A stretch of 35,306 nucleotides of DNA from an uncultured Chlorobiaceae bacterium (lineage in GTDB: Bacteria; Bacteroidota; Chlorobiia; Chlorobiales; Chlorobiaceae), in contig CAIPKT010000110.1 of NCBI GenBank assembly GCA_903865705.1, positions 1-35,306 on the forward strand, read 5' to 3'. Under the pieces are notes generated by a model. That model did not search any database. It worked only from the letters and a program-made list of their open reading frames with translations, and had not been told where the DNA came from. The position numbers were made by a program, and so were the translations under genes. Each line of letters opens with the position of its first letter. Positions within the stretch are counted from its first letter, which is position 1. Shown here piece after piece: positions 1-7,652 of the stretch.

Positions 1-30
1 TCCGGAGTGTATTGGTGCGTTCAGCTACAT

Positions 31-46
31 TGGCACACTATATGCT
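31..46 (+). promoter_or_regulatory. Sigma-54 (-24/-12) promoter upstream of gvpA
   Basis: The bases TGGCACACTATATGCT match the sigma-54 consensus TGGCAC-N5-TTGCW. The invariant GG (32-33) and GC (44-45) have the correct spacing, and there is one mismatch in the -12 box (ATGC for TTGC). Transcription would start near base 57, giving a leader of about 66 nt before the gvpA start at 123. Sigma-54 promoters need an AAA+ activator, and such a regulator is encoded at 13102-14505. Only 30 bp of upstream DNA is visible, so activator binding sites cannot be assessed. Confidence 0.7.
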
Positions 47-122
47 ACTCTTATTTGGTGAGGCAGACCGTCCCTCTCTTTACAAGACGGAATTTGAAGC
101 AACAAATAACTGGAGATTTATC

Positions 123-329
123 ATGGCAGTAGAGAAAACGATTGGTTCATCAAGCCTCGTCGAGGTTATTGACCGTATTCTTGATAAGGGTGTTGTTGTT
201 GATGCATGGGTAAGGGTATCACTTGTCGGTATCGAGCTTCTTGCTATCGAAGCACGTGTCGTAGTTGCCTCTGTAGAGACCTACCTGAAATATGCTGAAG
301 CAATTGGCCTGACTGCAAAAGCAGCGTAA
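123..329 (+). CDS. gvpA: Gas vesicle structural protein GvpA
   Basis: GvpA is the small hydrophobic protein that polymerises into the ribs of the gas vesicle shell in the cytoplasm. The 68-residue product has the typical family core: [15 protein letters not shown], then the strand-turn-strand segment around [17 protein letters not shown], then [20 protein letters not shown]. An in-frame ATG at 12 would add 37 residues with no GvpA similarity and would run through the sigma-54 promoter. The ATG at 123 is preceded by GGAG at 112-115 and gives the expected length. It is the first gene of the array, and its own promoter and the 190-bp gap behind it fit with GvpA being needed in excess over the accessory proteins. 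Confidence 0.95.
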   Translation: MAVEKTIGSSSLVEVIDRILDKGVVVDAWVRVSLVGIELLAIEARVVVASVETYLKYAEAIGLTAKAA

Positions 330-519
330 GGGAACGAGCAGTTTAATGATTGTTCTTGCTAAAACATCCTCCGGCTAAGATGTCCAGTGAGCATGATTTA
401 CCAAGAACTCATTTATAAGGCTAAAAAAAGGAAAGAGGATAAATATTTACCACAAGGCATTGTTGAGTTTTAACTACGTATAACATTGTGTCAAGATGGG
501 TGTGAAGGAAGAGGTTAAT

Positions 520-1110
520 ATGGAAAAGGTTGCTTTTGGAGATATTGGTGACTCTGATGAGGTAAGAATACAAAAAATTCAGAACGCCTTCCAGTGCTCA
601 GAGAATATCAAGGAGTCTTGCCATTTTTTGGTGAACAGTGTTGAGCATTCTCTGGAATATCTTAAGGAGAGAAGGAATGATGTGAGCTCTAAACTATGTG
701 AGGCACTGGCGAAAAAAGAGTCGTTGAGGAAAAAAGATTATAATATTATTATTAGTGAAATCTATAATTTGCTTGATGAGAAAGAACGTAATGCAAAAAA
801 TCATTTTTTTGCTTTTATAGAAGATCAGAAAGAGTTTACACAGTCATTAAAAAATATAATATTAAATATTTCTGATTACAGTTCAACAGATTTTCAAGAT
901 AAAACTGCCTTACTGAAAGAAGAGCTGGTTCAAATTGCAGAGATACAGGAAAAAAGAAAAGAAACAGTGATAAAGATATTGACAAATTTTCAAGATATCC
1001 ATAAAGAAGTGATGACATATCTCGAATCATTACTTGAAAAAGGTGGTAATATCAACATAAGGGATATTAAAAACGCCAAATATATTATAAGCAAAGAGCT
1101 GTATTCGTAA
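520..1110 (+). CDS. Unknown coiled-coil protein in gas vesicle cluster
   Basis: I do not recognise the family. The product is about 196 residues, highly charged and predicted helical, with Lys/Glu-rich stretches and heptad-like hydrophobics across its length (for example SVEHSLEYLKERRNDVSSKL and EELVQIAEIQEKRKETVIKI). There is no signal peptide, membrane segment or catalytic motif. The ATG at 520 is preferred over the in-frame ATG at 496 because a GAAGGAAGAGG purine run at 505-515 lies just upstream of it. It sits between gvpA and a GvpC-like gene and is strongly AT-rich. Position and helical character suggest a shell-associated or assembly protein, but this is inference. Confidence 0.8.
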   Translation: MEKVAFGDIGDSDEVRIQKIQNAFQCSENIKESCHFLVNSVEHSLEYLKERRNDVSSKLCEALAKKESLRKKDYNIIISEIYNLLDEKERNAKNHFFAFIEDQKEFTQSLKNIILNISDYSSTDFQDKTALLKEELVQIAEIQEKRKETVIKILTNFQDIHKEVMTYLESLLEKGGNINIRDIKNAKYIISKELYS

Positions 1111-1136
1111 TATTCTTAACAAAAACGGAGAGAAAG

Positions 1137-2306
1137 ATGGGACTGGCTAATGAAATGAAAAGCTTAAGTGAAGAGATGCTTTCTTCCTTTAAAGGGCGTG
1201 TAAGAGATAATGAGGCACTTGTTGCCAATGTTGAAAATAAACTTAAACAGTATCGTGATGAGCAAGCTAAAACAGCAAGAAAGTTGAATACAGATGCAGT
1301 CGAGTTGAAAAATAACCTTGCTGCAGGGGAAAAAGAGAGAATGAAAAATTATGGACAGTTGATAGGCTCAATACAGAAGGATATTAAGGGTATAGAAAAA
1401 GATGTTAAAAGTTCAAAGTCTTCAACAAATGCTTTGATCAAAGATTTCTCAAAGGCAAGAAAATTGCTGGCAAGTGATTTGGATAAGTTTTTTTCAGATG
1501 AAAATAAGTCGCGAGCAGAGAATGAGCAATCGAGAATGGCTGAGTATGAGTTGTATATCGGAAAAATCAGTGATGAGGTAACAAGCATATTCAACTACAC
1601 AAACGAGATGCTTGAAACGTTCGGAAATGAGCATAAGGAGATGACGGATGAACTTAATGCCGAACTGAGCAGGACACGAAAAGAGAGATTTGACTATACC
1701 CATGCGTTGCTTCAAGGCATTCAGGGGAGAATTCAAGAGATTAGTAACGAAAACCGTAATGCTGCCCGTAAGCTGAGAAAAGATTTGAACCATGGTGAGG
1801 CGGAAAGACTGAAAGAATATAATGCCTTGTTCGACAGAATCAGCAGCGAAGTTGAACAGTTGAGAAAATCAACATCAAGCCTTCTTGGCAGCTATTCCAA
1901 AGACAGGTCACAGGGAGCTGAGCATTGGAAGCAGATGCAGACAAAGATTGCCGCAATAAAGGCTGGAGAGAAGGTGACAAGTCCTAAGAAAGTTGAGAAA
2001 GCAACCGAAAAAATTGAAGTTAAAGCTGAGCCTATGGTTGCTGCAGTAAAAGAATTGTCAATTTTTGAGGAAAAGCCACCGGTTGCACCGCTTGAACTGC
2101 CGATCGTAAATGAAGAAATTACATTGGAGAACAAAATTTTTCAGTATATCAACAATCATCGTGAAGGTGTAAAGGTTTCTGATATGGAAGAGCCTTTGCA
2201 TGAAACCAGGATGAAAATCGGCTTTGCTGCAAAATGTTTGTTTGATGCGGGTAAAATAACCAAAGTAGAAAATCTTTATTATCCCGCAAAGAAAATCGTA
2301 AAATAA
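1137..2306 (+). CDS. GvpC-like coiled-coil repeat protein with C-terminal winged-helix-like domain
   Basis: The 389-residue product is mostly long alpha-helix with about four imperfect repeats of 40-55 residues between residues 45 and 270. Each carries a motif like E-K/A-x-R-M/L-K-x-Y-x-x-L-I/F followed by I-x-x-I/E (GEKERMKNYGQLIGSI; QSRMAEYELYIGKI; RKERFDYTHALLQGI; GEAERLKEYNALFDRI). GvpC, the outer-surface protein that stiffens gas vesicles, is also built of amphipathic helical repeats and usually follows gvpA, so a GvpC-like role is plausible. A Lys/Pro/Glu-rich linker (about 275-325) leads to a compact C-terminal segment (about 328-389) that looks like a small winged helix and is not part of classical GvpC. 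It begins 26 bp after the preceding gene, with GGAGAGA just before the ATG. Confidence 0.7.
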   Translation: MGLANEMKSLSEEMLSSFKGRVRDNEALVANVENKLKQYRDEQAKTARKLNTDAVELKNNLAAGEKERMKNYGQLIGSIQKDIKGIEKDVKSSKSSTNALIKDFSKARKLLASDLDKFFSDENKSRAENEQSRMAEYELYIGKISDEVTSIFNYTNEMLETFGNEHKEMTDELNAELSRTRKERFDYTHALLQGIQGRIQEISNENRNAARKLRKDLNHGEAERLKEYNALFDRISSEVEQLRKSTSSLLGSYSKDRSQGAEHWKQMQTKIAAIKAGEKVTSPKKVEKATEKIEVKAEPMVAAVKELSIFEEKPPVAPLELPIVNEEITLENKIFQYINNHREGVKVSDMEEPLHETRMKIGFAAKCLFDAGKITKVENLYYPAKKIVK

Positions 2307-2322
2307 TTATATCTTTATTCTT

Positions 2323-2359
2323 GCAAGGGAGGGCGTTTTTTAAAAATCCCCTCCCTTGC
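2323..2359 (+). terminator. Stem-loop between the GvpC-like gene and gvpN
   Basis: An 11-bp perfect stem (GCAAGGGAGGG at 2323-2333, complement at 2349-2359) encloses a 15-nt loop that can itself pair through T and A runs. It is not followed by a T-tract, so it is more likely an attenuator, processing site or 3'-end stabiliser for the upstream transcript than a full intrinsic terminator. Placed between structural and accessory genes, it could lower expression of gvpN and downstream genes relative to gvpA. Confidence 0.6.
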
Positions 2360-2427
2360 CTGATTGCGTTATGGATGGAAATAATATTAATTGAATTGGT
2401 TTATTAAAATTCAAATAGACTGTACTT

Positions 2428-3354
2428 ATGAGTCGCCAAGGAAATGATACTGAGATGAATACAGTGCTTGAGCCGAAGCCCATGCCTAATTTTGTCGAAA
2501 CAGACTATATCAGGGATATAACTAATCGAGGTCTGACATATATGAAAGCTGGATTTCCTGTTCATTTCAGGGGGCCGTCCGGCACGGGAAAGACAACTGT
2601 TGCTTTGCATCTTGCAAGCAAGATAGGTAGGCCTGTTGTCATTATTCATGGCGATTCAGAATACAAGACATCTGATCTTATTGGAAGTGAGCAGGGTTAT
2701 AAATACCGTCGGCTTGACGATAATTTTATTCATTCTGTTCACAAGTATGAAGAAGATATGACAAAGCAGTGGGTCAACAATCGTTTGACTATTGCTATCA
2801 AGAAAGGGTTTACTTTGGTGTATGATGAGTTTACCCGTTCACGTCCTGAGGCTAATAATATTCTTCTTCCTATTCTTCAAGAAAAGATGTTGAGCACATC
2901 TTCATCCAATGAAGAAGAGTATTATATGAAGGTTCATCCTGAATTCAGGGCCATTTTTACTTCGAATCCTGAAGAGTATGCAGGTGTAAACCGTACACAG
3001 GATGCTCTGCGTGACAGAATGGTTACCATGGATCTTGATTATTTCGATTACGAGACCGAACTTATGATCACTCATGCAAAATCAGGAATGTCGCTTGATG
3101 ATGCTGAAAAAATTGTTAAAATAGTCCGCGGGTTGCGTGAATCAGGAAAAACAGAATTTGACCCTACAATACGTGGGTCGATTATGATTGCCAAAACGCT
3201 GAATGTTCTTGGTGCAAGGCCGAACAAGTCAAATGAAATGTTTAAAAAAGTTTGTCAGGATATTTTGACTTCAGAGACGAGCAGGGTAGGATCCAAAACA
3301 AATCAGGAAAGAGTACGTGGTATAGTAAATGAGCTTATTGATTTATACTCATAG
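2428..3354 (+). CDS. gvpN: Gas vesicle AAA+ ATPase GvpN
   Basis: GvpN is a MoxR-like AAA+ ATPase needed for gas vesicles to grow to normal size. The 308-residue protein has a Walker A motif GPSGTGKTT at residues 49-57, a Walker B LVYDEF at about 130-135, a sensor-type segment FRAIFTSNPEEYAGV and an arginine-finger region (DALRDRMVTMDLDYFD). These match the family in order and length. The start is uncertain: the ATG at 2428 has no clear ribosome binding site, while an in-frame ATG at 2455 has AAGGAA about 11 bases upstream and would give 299 residues. It follows a stem-loop and precedes the accessory genes, as in other gvp clusters. Confidence 0.93.
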   Translation: MSRQGNDTEMNTVLEPKPMPNFVETDYIRDITNRGLTYMKAGFPVHFRGPSGTGKTTVALHLASKIGRPVVIIHGDSEYKTSDLIGSEQGYKYRRLDDNFIHSVHKYEEDMTKQWVNNRLTIAIKKGFTLVYDEFTRSRPEANNILLPILQEKMLSTSSSNEEEYYMKVHPEFRAIFTSNPEEYAGVNRTQDALRDRMVTMDLDYFDYETELMITHAKSGMSLDDAEKIVKIVRGLRESGKTEFDPTIRGSIMIAKTLNVLGARPNKSNEMFKKVCQDILTSETSRVGSKTNQERVRGIVNELIDLYS

Positions 3355-3383
3355 TCATGGAAACCAAAATCAAATAAGATATT

Positions 3384-3689
3384 ATGCCGATCAAGACTAC
3401 TAAAAGGGGAGTCAATCATATTAAAACTCTCCATACCGTTACAAAAGCATCTGCAAAGAAAAACGACACAGCTGATTTTCTTGAATTGTACATGCTTGAG
3501 AAGGAGAAGCAGCGGTTAATGAGTGAGGAGTCAAAAATATTGTTCAGACTTGATTATGTTCAAAATCGATTGAGAATTATACAGAATATTTATGAGCATA
3601 GTTCATATTTGCTTCATCATCAAAATAGTAACAATTACCGCGAGGTAAACTCAAATCCTGGATTTACAACTATCCAAATAGAGTATTAA
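3384..3689 (+). CDS. Small basic helical gas vesicle protein (GvpV-like, tentative)
   Basis: The 101-residue product has a basic N-terminus (MPIKTTKRGVNHIKTLHTV) followed by a helical core (DFLELYMLEKEKQRLMSEE) and a tail with no recognisable motif. The layout of a basic arm followed by a L-Y-x-L-x-x-E-K-x-R-L helix resembles the small GvpV proteins of cyanobacterial gvp clusters, from memory only. Its biochemical role is unknown. It lies 29 bp after gvpN and 12 bp before gvpJ, so it is almost certainly co-transcribed. There is no signal peptide or membrane segment. Confidence 0.7.
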   Translation: MPIKTTKRGVNHIKTLHTVTKASAKKNDTADFLELYMLEKEKQRLMSEESKILFRLDYVQNRLRIIQNIYEHSSYLLHHQNSNNYREVNSNPGFTTIQIEY

Positions 3690-3701
3690 ATTCATTGTAC
3701 C

Positions 3702-4001
3702 ATGTCAGAATTAAAACATGCGGTTAATGCGACAGGCCTTGCGGATATACTTGAAAGGGTTCTGGATAAGGGCATTGTTATTGCAGGTGATATCAAAATA
3801 CAGATTGCCGATATAGATTTGCTGACAATTAAAATACGACTTTTAATTGCATCAGTTGATAAGGCAATGGAGATGGGCATAAACTGGTGGCAGGAAGACC
3901 CTTATCTTTCTACGAAAGCAAAAGACAAAGAACATAAGCTGTTACAGGATGAGTTACAGCAGCGTATAGAGAAATTGGAAGCTATAACCAGGATAACGTA
4001 A
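3702..4001 (+). CDS. gvpJ: Gas vesicle protein GvpJ (GvpA family minor component)
   Basis: This 99-residue protein shares the GvpA-family core (LADILERVLDKGIVIAGDIK, then IDLLTIKIRLLIASVDKA) and carries a family-typical extension with MGINWWQEDPYLS followed by a charged helical C-terminus. The WW-x-x-DP segment and the extension identify GvpJ rather than GvpA or GvpS; the same segment is known from Bacillus megaterium GvpJ. GvpJ is thought to be a minor shell or nucleation component, with the conical ends suggested as its site. It is followed after 11 bp by gvpH. Confidence 0.9.
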   Translation: MSELKHAVNATGLADILERVLDKGIVIAGDIKIQIADIDLLTIKIRLLIASVDKAMEMGINWWQEDPYLSTKAKDKEHKLLQDELQQRIEKLEAITRIT

Positions 4002-4012
4002 GGGGATTCGCG

Positions 4013-4531
4013 ATGAAAAACGAAAAAGAGGGTAGTGGAAAGGGTGAATCAGAACTTGATTTTCTGGGGTTGGGAGGTCTTTTTAAAGGAATCGAGAAGT
4101 TAGTGGATTTAGCAGGTAAACTCGAGCAAACTGGAGCTGTCAGCCGTGAAGGAGAGCTCAATTTTGACCAGCTTAAAAAAGGAATGAAAGGCGTTTATGG
4201 GTTTACCATCAAATCAGCGGTGGGTGGTGCTCCAAAAGTTGAGACTTTTGGGAATATAGTCAAAACGGCTCAAGGCCCAAAGGTCAATGAGGAGCGTGAA
4301 CCTATAACGGATGTTTTTGATGAGAGCGATGAGGTGGTCGTCATTGCAGAAATGCCAGGTATTGAAGAGGCGGATATATTTATTGATCTTAAGGATGATA
4401 TTCTTGAAATTTCAACGAAAAACCTGAAAAAAAGTTATCGTAAAGAGCTTTTGTTGCCGATCAAGCCACAGAAAAACTCACTTCAGCAAAAGTATACAAA
4501 CGGTATCCTTGAAATAAGAATTAAAAAATAA
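4013..4531 (+). CDS. gvpH: Gas vesicle Hsp20-like chaperone GvpH
   Basis: The 172-residue product has a glycine-rich N-terminal half (about 1-90, with FLGLGGLFKGIEKLVDLAG) and a C-terminal alpha-crystallin/Hsp20-like domain (about 95-172), including DVFDESDEVVVIAEMPGIEE, a DILEIST strand and the closing NGILEIRIKK strand. This is the layout of GvpH, a small-heat-shock-like accessory protein that interacts with other Gvp proteins in haloarchaea. An AGGGGA ribosome binding site lies just upstream of the ATG. It probably holds aggregation-prone gas vesicle subunits. The next gene starts 5 bp downstream. Confidence 0.88.
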   Translation: MKNEKEGSGKGESELDFLGLGGLFKGIEKLVDLAGKLEQTGAVSREGELNFDQLKKGMKGVYGFTIKSAVGGAPKVETFGNIVKTAQGPKVNEEREPITDVFDESDEVVVIAEMPGIEEADIFIDLKDDILEISTKNLKKSYRKELLLPIKPQKNSLQQKYTNGILEIRIKK

Positions 4532-4536
4532 CCACA

Positions 4537-5502
4537 ATGCCGCTGACAGGTTTGGAGAGCAAAGACCTTAAGATGATTATATTTGGCGGTAAAGGTGGTG
4601 TTGGTAAGACCAGTTGTGCTGTAGCATGTGCTATCGGGTTGGCTGAACATTTTAAAACTCTGGTAATTTCAACAGACCCGGCGCACTCGATTTCTGACAG
4701 TCTCGAACAAGAGATAGGGTTCAGACTCCAACCGGTTCATAACGTTGTAAACCTCACCGCTATAGAGATTTCTGCAGACAAAGCATTTCAAGAGTTTAAA
4801 AAAGAGCATGAAGCTGAACTTATCAAACTTTTTGATACTTCTACCAGTTTTGATGAAGAAGATATTCAGCAAATGATGAGTCTCACAATTCCTGGAATTG
4901 ATGAGGTTATGAGCTTCAAGACTATTATTGATCTTATTGAAGAGAATAATTATGAAAAATACGTTGTAGATACAGCTCCTACTGGGCACGCGTTACGCCT
5001 TTTGTCTTCACCGATACTATTGGATGAGTGGATTAAGATGGCTGCGAAGATGAGGTGGAAGTATCGTTATATGATAGAGTCTTTTTCTGGTGAGTACAAG
5101 GAAGATGAGGCAGATGTTATGCTGCTTAATCTTAAAAAGACCGTCAAGCGTATTGCAGCTCTTCTGAGCAATAGAGAGAAATGCGAATTTATTCCTGTCT
5201 GTATTCCTGAGGATATGGCTATTATGGAAACAGACCGGCTTTTAAAGGAGCTCAAGAGCTTTAAGATTGCGTCAAGCCAGATGATTCTCAATAATGTCAT
5301 GGTGTCTGACGAATCGGGATTTTGCAGGCAAAGAAAGGCTGCTCAAGAAAAGTATGTTAAAAAGGTACATGATCTCTTTAAAGATTTGCAGGTTGTGATT
5401 GTCCCTCTTTTTCCTGATGAAATCAAGGGGGTAAGTGCGTTAAAAAAGTTACAAGAGGTGCTCTTTGATGAAAATAAAGCTCTAAACAGAGATGAAAAAT
5501 GA
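4537..5502 (+). CDS. ArsA/Get3 (TRC40)-family ATPase in gas vesicle cluster
   Basis: This 321-residue soluble ATPase has the deviant Walker A motif GGKGGVGKT (residues 17-25), the switch I motif STDPAHS (45-51) and the switch II motif [12 protein letters not shown]. It also has the Get3-type A-loop region [16 protein letters not shown], so it belongs to the ArsA/Get3 family. Get3 shields tail-anchored membrane proteins and ArsA energises arsenite efflux. No arsenic gene is nearby, so a chaperone role for hydrophobic GvpA-type subunits is the better inference. The Get3 zinc-binding CxxC is not intact: the corresponding region reads [13 protein letters not shown] with one cysteine. The stop overlaps the next ATG by four bases (ATGA), indicating translational coupling to the CDC48-like ATPase. 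Confidence 0.88.
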   Translation: MPLTGLESKDLKMIIFGGKGGVGKTSCAVACAIGLAEHFKTLVISTDPAHSISDSLEQEIGFRLQPVHNVVNLTAIEISADKAFQEFKKEHEAELIKLFDTSTSFDEEDIQQMMSLTIPGIDEVMSFKTIIDLIEENNYEKYVVDTAPTGHALRLLSSPILLDEWIKMAAKMRWKYRYMIESFSGEYKEDEADVMLLNLKKTVKRIAALLSNREKCEFIPVCIPEDMAIMETDRLLKELKSFKIASSQMILNNVMVSDESGFCRQRKAAQEKYVKKVHDLFKDLQVVIVPLFPDEIKGVSALKKLQEVLFDENKALNRDEK

Positions 5503-7646
5503 GTCTTGATGAGTTGCTACTAAAGGTAAAAGAGGCCATTGTCAAGGATGTCGGACGTGCAATAGCAAGGATTGATCCTCATGATATGGCTCGAGCGGGT
5601 CTTGCTTCCGGCGATATTGTGATGATAGAAGGTAAACGTTCCACTCCGGTCAAAATTTTGCCTTCCTACCCTGATGACAGAGGTAAGGGGATTATACAGA
5701 TTGATGGCATTACGAGAGAAAATGCCAATGTCGGTATTGATGAAAAAGTTAGCATAAATACTGTTGCTTTCCGTCAAGCCACTAAAATCAAGCTTAAACC
5801 CGTAACAAAGTCAAGTTCTCAAATTAAAGCTGATGATGCGAAATACATCGGTTCGCTTATCAATGGCTTGCCGGTGACAAAAGGCGATAAAATCAAGGCA
5901 ACTCTTTTTGGATCAGGCTCAATATATTATACCATTACATCAACCACACCCGATGGAGTTGTTCTTATTCATCCGGATACCAACATTCAGCTTGAGTTAA
6001 CAAAACATAATGAAGTAAAATCAAATAAGGTTACTTATGAAGATATAGGGGGGCTTGGCAATCAGGTTCAACGCATACGTGAGATGATTGAACTACCCCT
6101 GAAATATCCTGAAATATTTGAAAGACTTGGAGTTGAACCTCCAAAAGGAGTCTTTCTCTATGGCCCTCCCGGTACAGGGAAAACACTTATTGTTAGAGCA
6201 GTGGCCCAGGAAACCGATGCGTATTTTATAAATATTTCCGGCCCTGAAATTATGGGCAAGTATTACGGTGAAAGTGAAGCAAGGGTGCGTAATATTTTTG
6301 CTGAGGCTCAGTCACATGCTCCGTCAATTATTTTTATTGATGAGATTGATGCAATAGCTCCCAAACGGGAGGATATGGGGGGTGAAAAGCAGGTGGAGAA
6401 AAGGGTAGTTGCACAGCTTTTGTCTTTGATGGATGGATTGGAGTCAAGGGGTAAAGTTATTGTCATTGGTGCTACCAATATACCTAATTCCATTGATCCA
6501 GCCCTGAGAAGACCTGGTCGTTTTGATCGTGAAATATCAATTTCTATTCCCGACAAAAAAGGGAGGCTCGAAATTCTTCACATTCATACGAGGGGCATTC
6601 CATTATCAGAAGATGTGGACATGTCAAAAATTGCTGATATTACCCATGGTTTTGTAGGAGCCGATCTTGAAGCCCTTGCCAGGGAAGCAGCCATGACCGC
6701 ATTAAGGAAAATTCTTCCACAGATTAATTTTGAATTATCTGAGATTCCCTACGAGCTTTTGATGCAATTGGAAGTTACGATGGATAATTTTTTAGATGCG
6801 ATGAAGGAGGTTGAACCATCTGCCATTCGTGAAGTTTTTGTAGAGGTACCAGATGTCAAGTGGGAGGATGTTGGTGGTCTTGATGATATTAAGCAGGCGT
6901 TAAAAGAGAGTGTTGAGTGGCCTGTTAAATATGCAGAACTTTTTAAAAAAACAGATACAAAGCCTCCTAAAGGAATTATATTGTATGGAAAGCCTGGTAC
7001 CGGAAAGACATACCTTGCCAAGGCGCTTGCCAGTGAAAGCGGTGTAAACTTTATTTCTGTCAAGGGACCACAACTTCTCAGCCGTTTTATTGGTGAATCA
7101 GAAAAAGGGGTACGTGAACTTTTCAGACTTGCGAAACAATCAGCGCCGACTATTCTTTTTCTTGATGAAATAGACAGTTTGACGCCACGCAGAAGAAATG
7201 ATGGAACAGAATCCGGAGTTATCGAAAGAGTTATCAGTCAGTTTCTTACTGAAATGGATGGTATTGAAGAGTTAAAAGGAGTCACTGTGCTTGCCGCAAC
7301 AAATCGGATCGATATAATTGATCCGGCATTATTACGTTCTGGAAGATTTGATCTTATGTTTGAAGTACCACTGCCAGAATTAATGACCAGAGAAAAAATA
7401 TTTGAAATACATACAAAAAACATGCCACTTGAAAAGGGTGTGAGCTTGACTGCTTTGGCTGGAAAAACAGAGCGTATGACTGGGGCAGATATACAGTTTA
7501 TCTGTCAAAAGGCTAAAATGTGCGCCATTCGTGAACTAATTGATAAAAAAGAGGCCTCAGAGAATGCTGAGATTCTTGTCAGGGAAAAACACTTTGAAGA
7601 GGCAATACAGGTTGTTATCAATCAAAATGAAAATATTCTAAATTAG
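5499..7646 (+). CDS. CDC48/VAT-family double AAA+ ATPase
   Basis: This 715-residue protein has a CDC48-type N-terminal double-psi barrel and second N subdomain (about 1-175) and two AAA+ modules. D1 has Walker [10 protein letters not shown], Walker B IIFIDEID and a pore motif KYYGESE like that of archaeal VAT. D2 has Walker [10 protein letters not shown] (Lys for the usual Pro), Walker B ILFLDEID and RFIGESE. Both have an R-x-GRFD segment with arginine-finger candidates. CDC48/p97 proteins unfold or extract proteins from complexes. Here it is translationally coupled to the ArsA/Get3-like ATPase and sits inside the gvp array, so remodelling of Gvp proteins is likely but unproven. CDC48 is commoner in archaea and eukaryotes; gvp clusters are one of its bacterial niches. 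Confidence 0.92.
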   Translation: MSLDELLLKVKEAIVKDVGRAIARIDPHDMARAGLASGDIVMIEGKRSTPVKILPSYPDDRGKGIIQIDGITRENANVGIDEKVSINTVAFRQATKIKLKPVTKSSSQIKADDAKYIGSLINGLPVTKGDKIKATLFGSGSIYYTITSTTPDGVVLIHPDTNIQLELTKHNEVKSNKVTYEDIGGLGNQVQRIREMIELPLKYPEIFERLGVEPPKGVFLYGPPGTGKTLIVRAVAQETDAYFINISGPEIMGKYYGESEARVRNIFAEAQSHAPSIIFIDEIDAIAPKREDMGGEKQVEKRVVAQLLSLMDGLESRGKVIVIGATNIPNSIDPALRRPGRFDREISISIPDKKGRLEILHIHTRGIPLSEDVDMSKIADITHGFVGADLEALAREAAMTALRKILPQINFELSEIPYELLMQLEVTMDNFLDAMKEVEPSAIREVFVEVPDVKWEDVGGLDDIKQALKESVEWPVKYAELFKKTDTKPPKGIILYGKPGTGKTYLAKALASESGVNFISVKGPQLLSRFIGESEKGVRELFRLAKQSAPTILFLDEIDSLTPRRRNDGTESGVIERVISQFLTEMDGIEELKGVTVLAATNRIDIIDPALLRSGRFDLMFEVPLPELMTREKIFEIHTKNMPLEKGVSLTALAGKTERMTGADIQFICQKAKMCAIRELIDKKEASENAEILVREKHFEEAIQVVINQNENILN

Positions 7647-7652
7647 CAAGTA

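Noticed and set aside
12-122. N-terminal extension of gvpA from an ATG at 12
   Set aside because: The extra 37 residues do not resemble GvpA, they cross a sigma-54 promoter, and the ATG at 123 has its own ribosome binding site and gives the family length.
4537-5502. Arsenite-pump ATPase ArsA function
   Set aside because: No arsB, arsR or arsD is nearby and the gene is coupled to gas vesicle genes; family membership is clear but the arsenic role is not supported.
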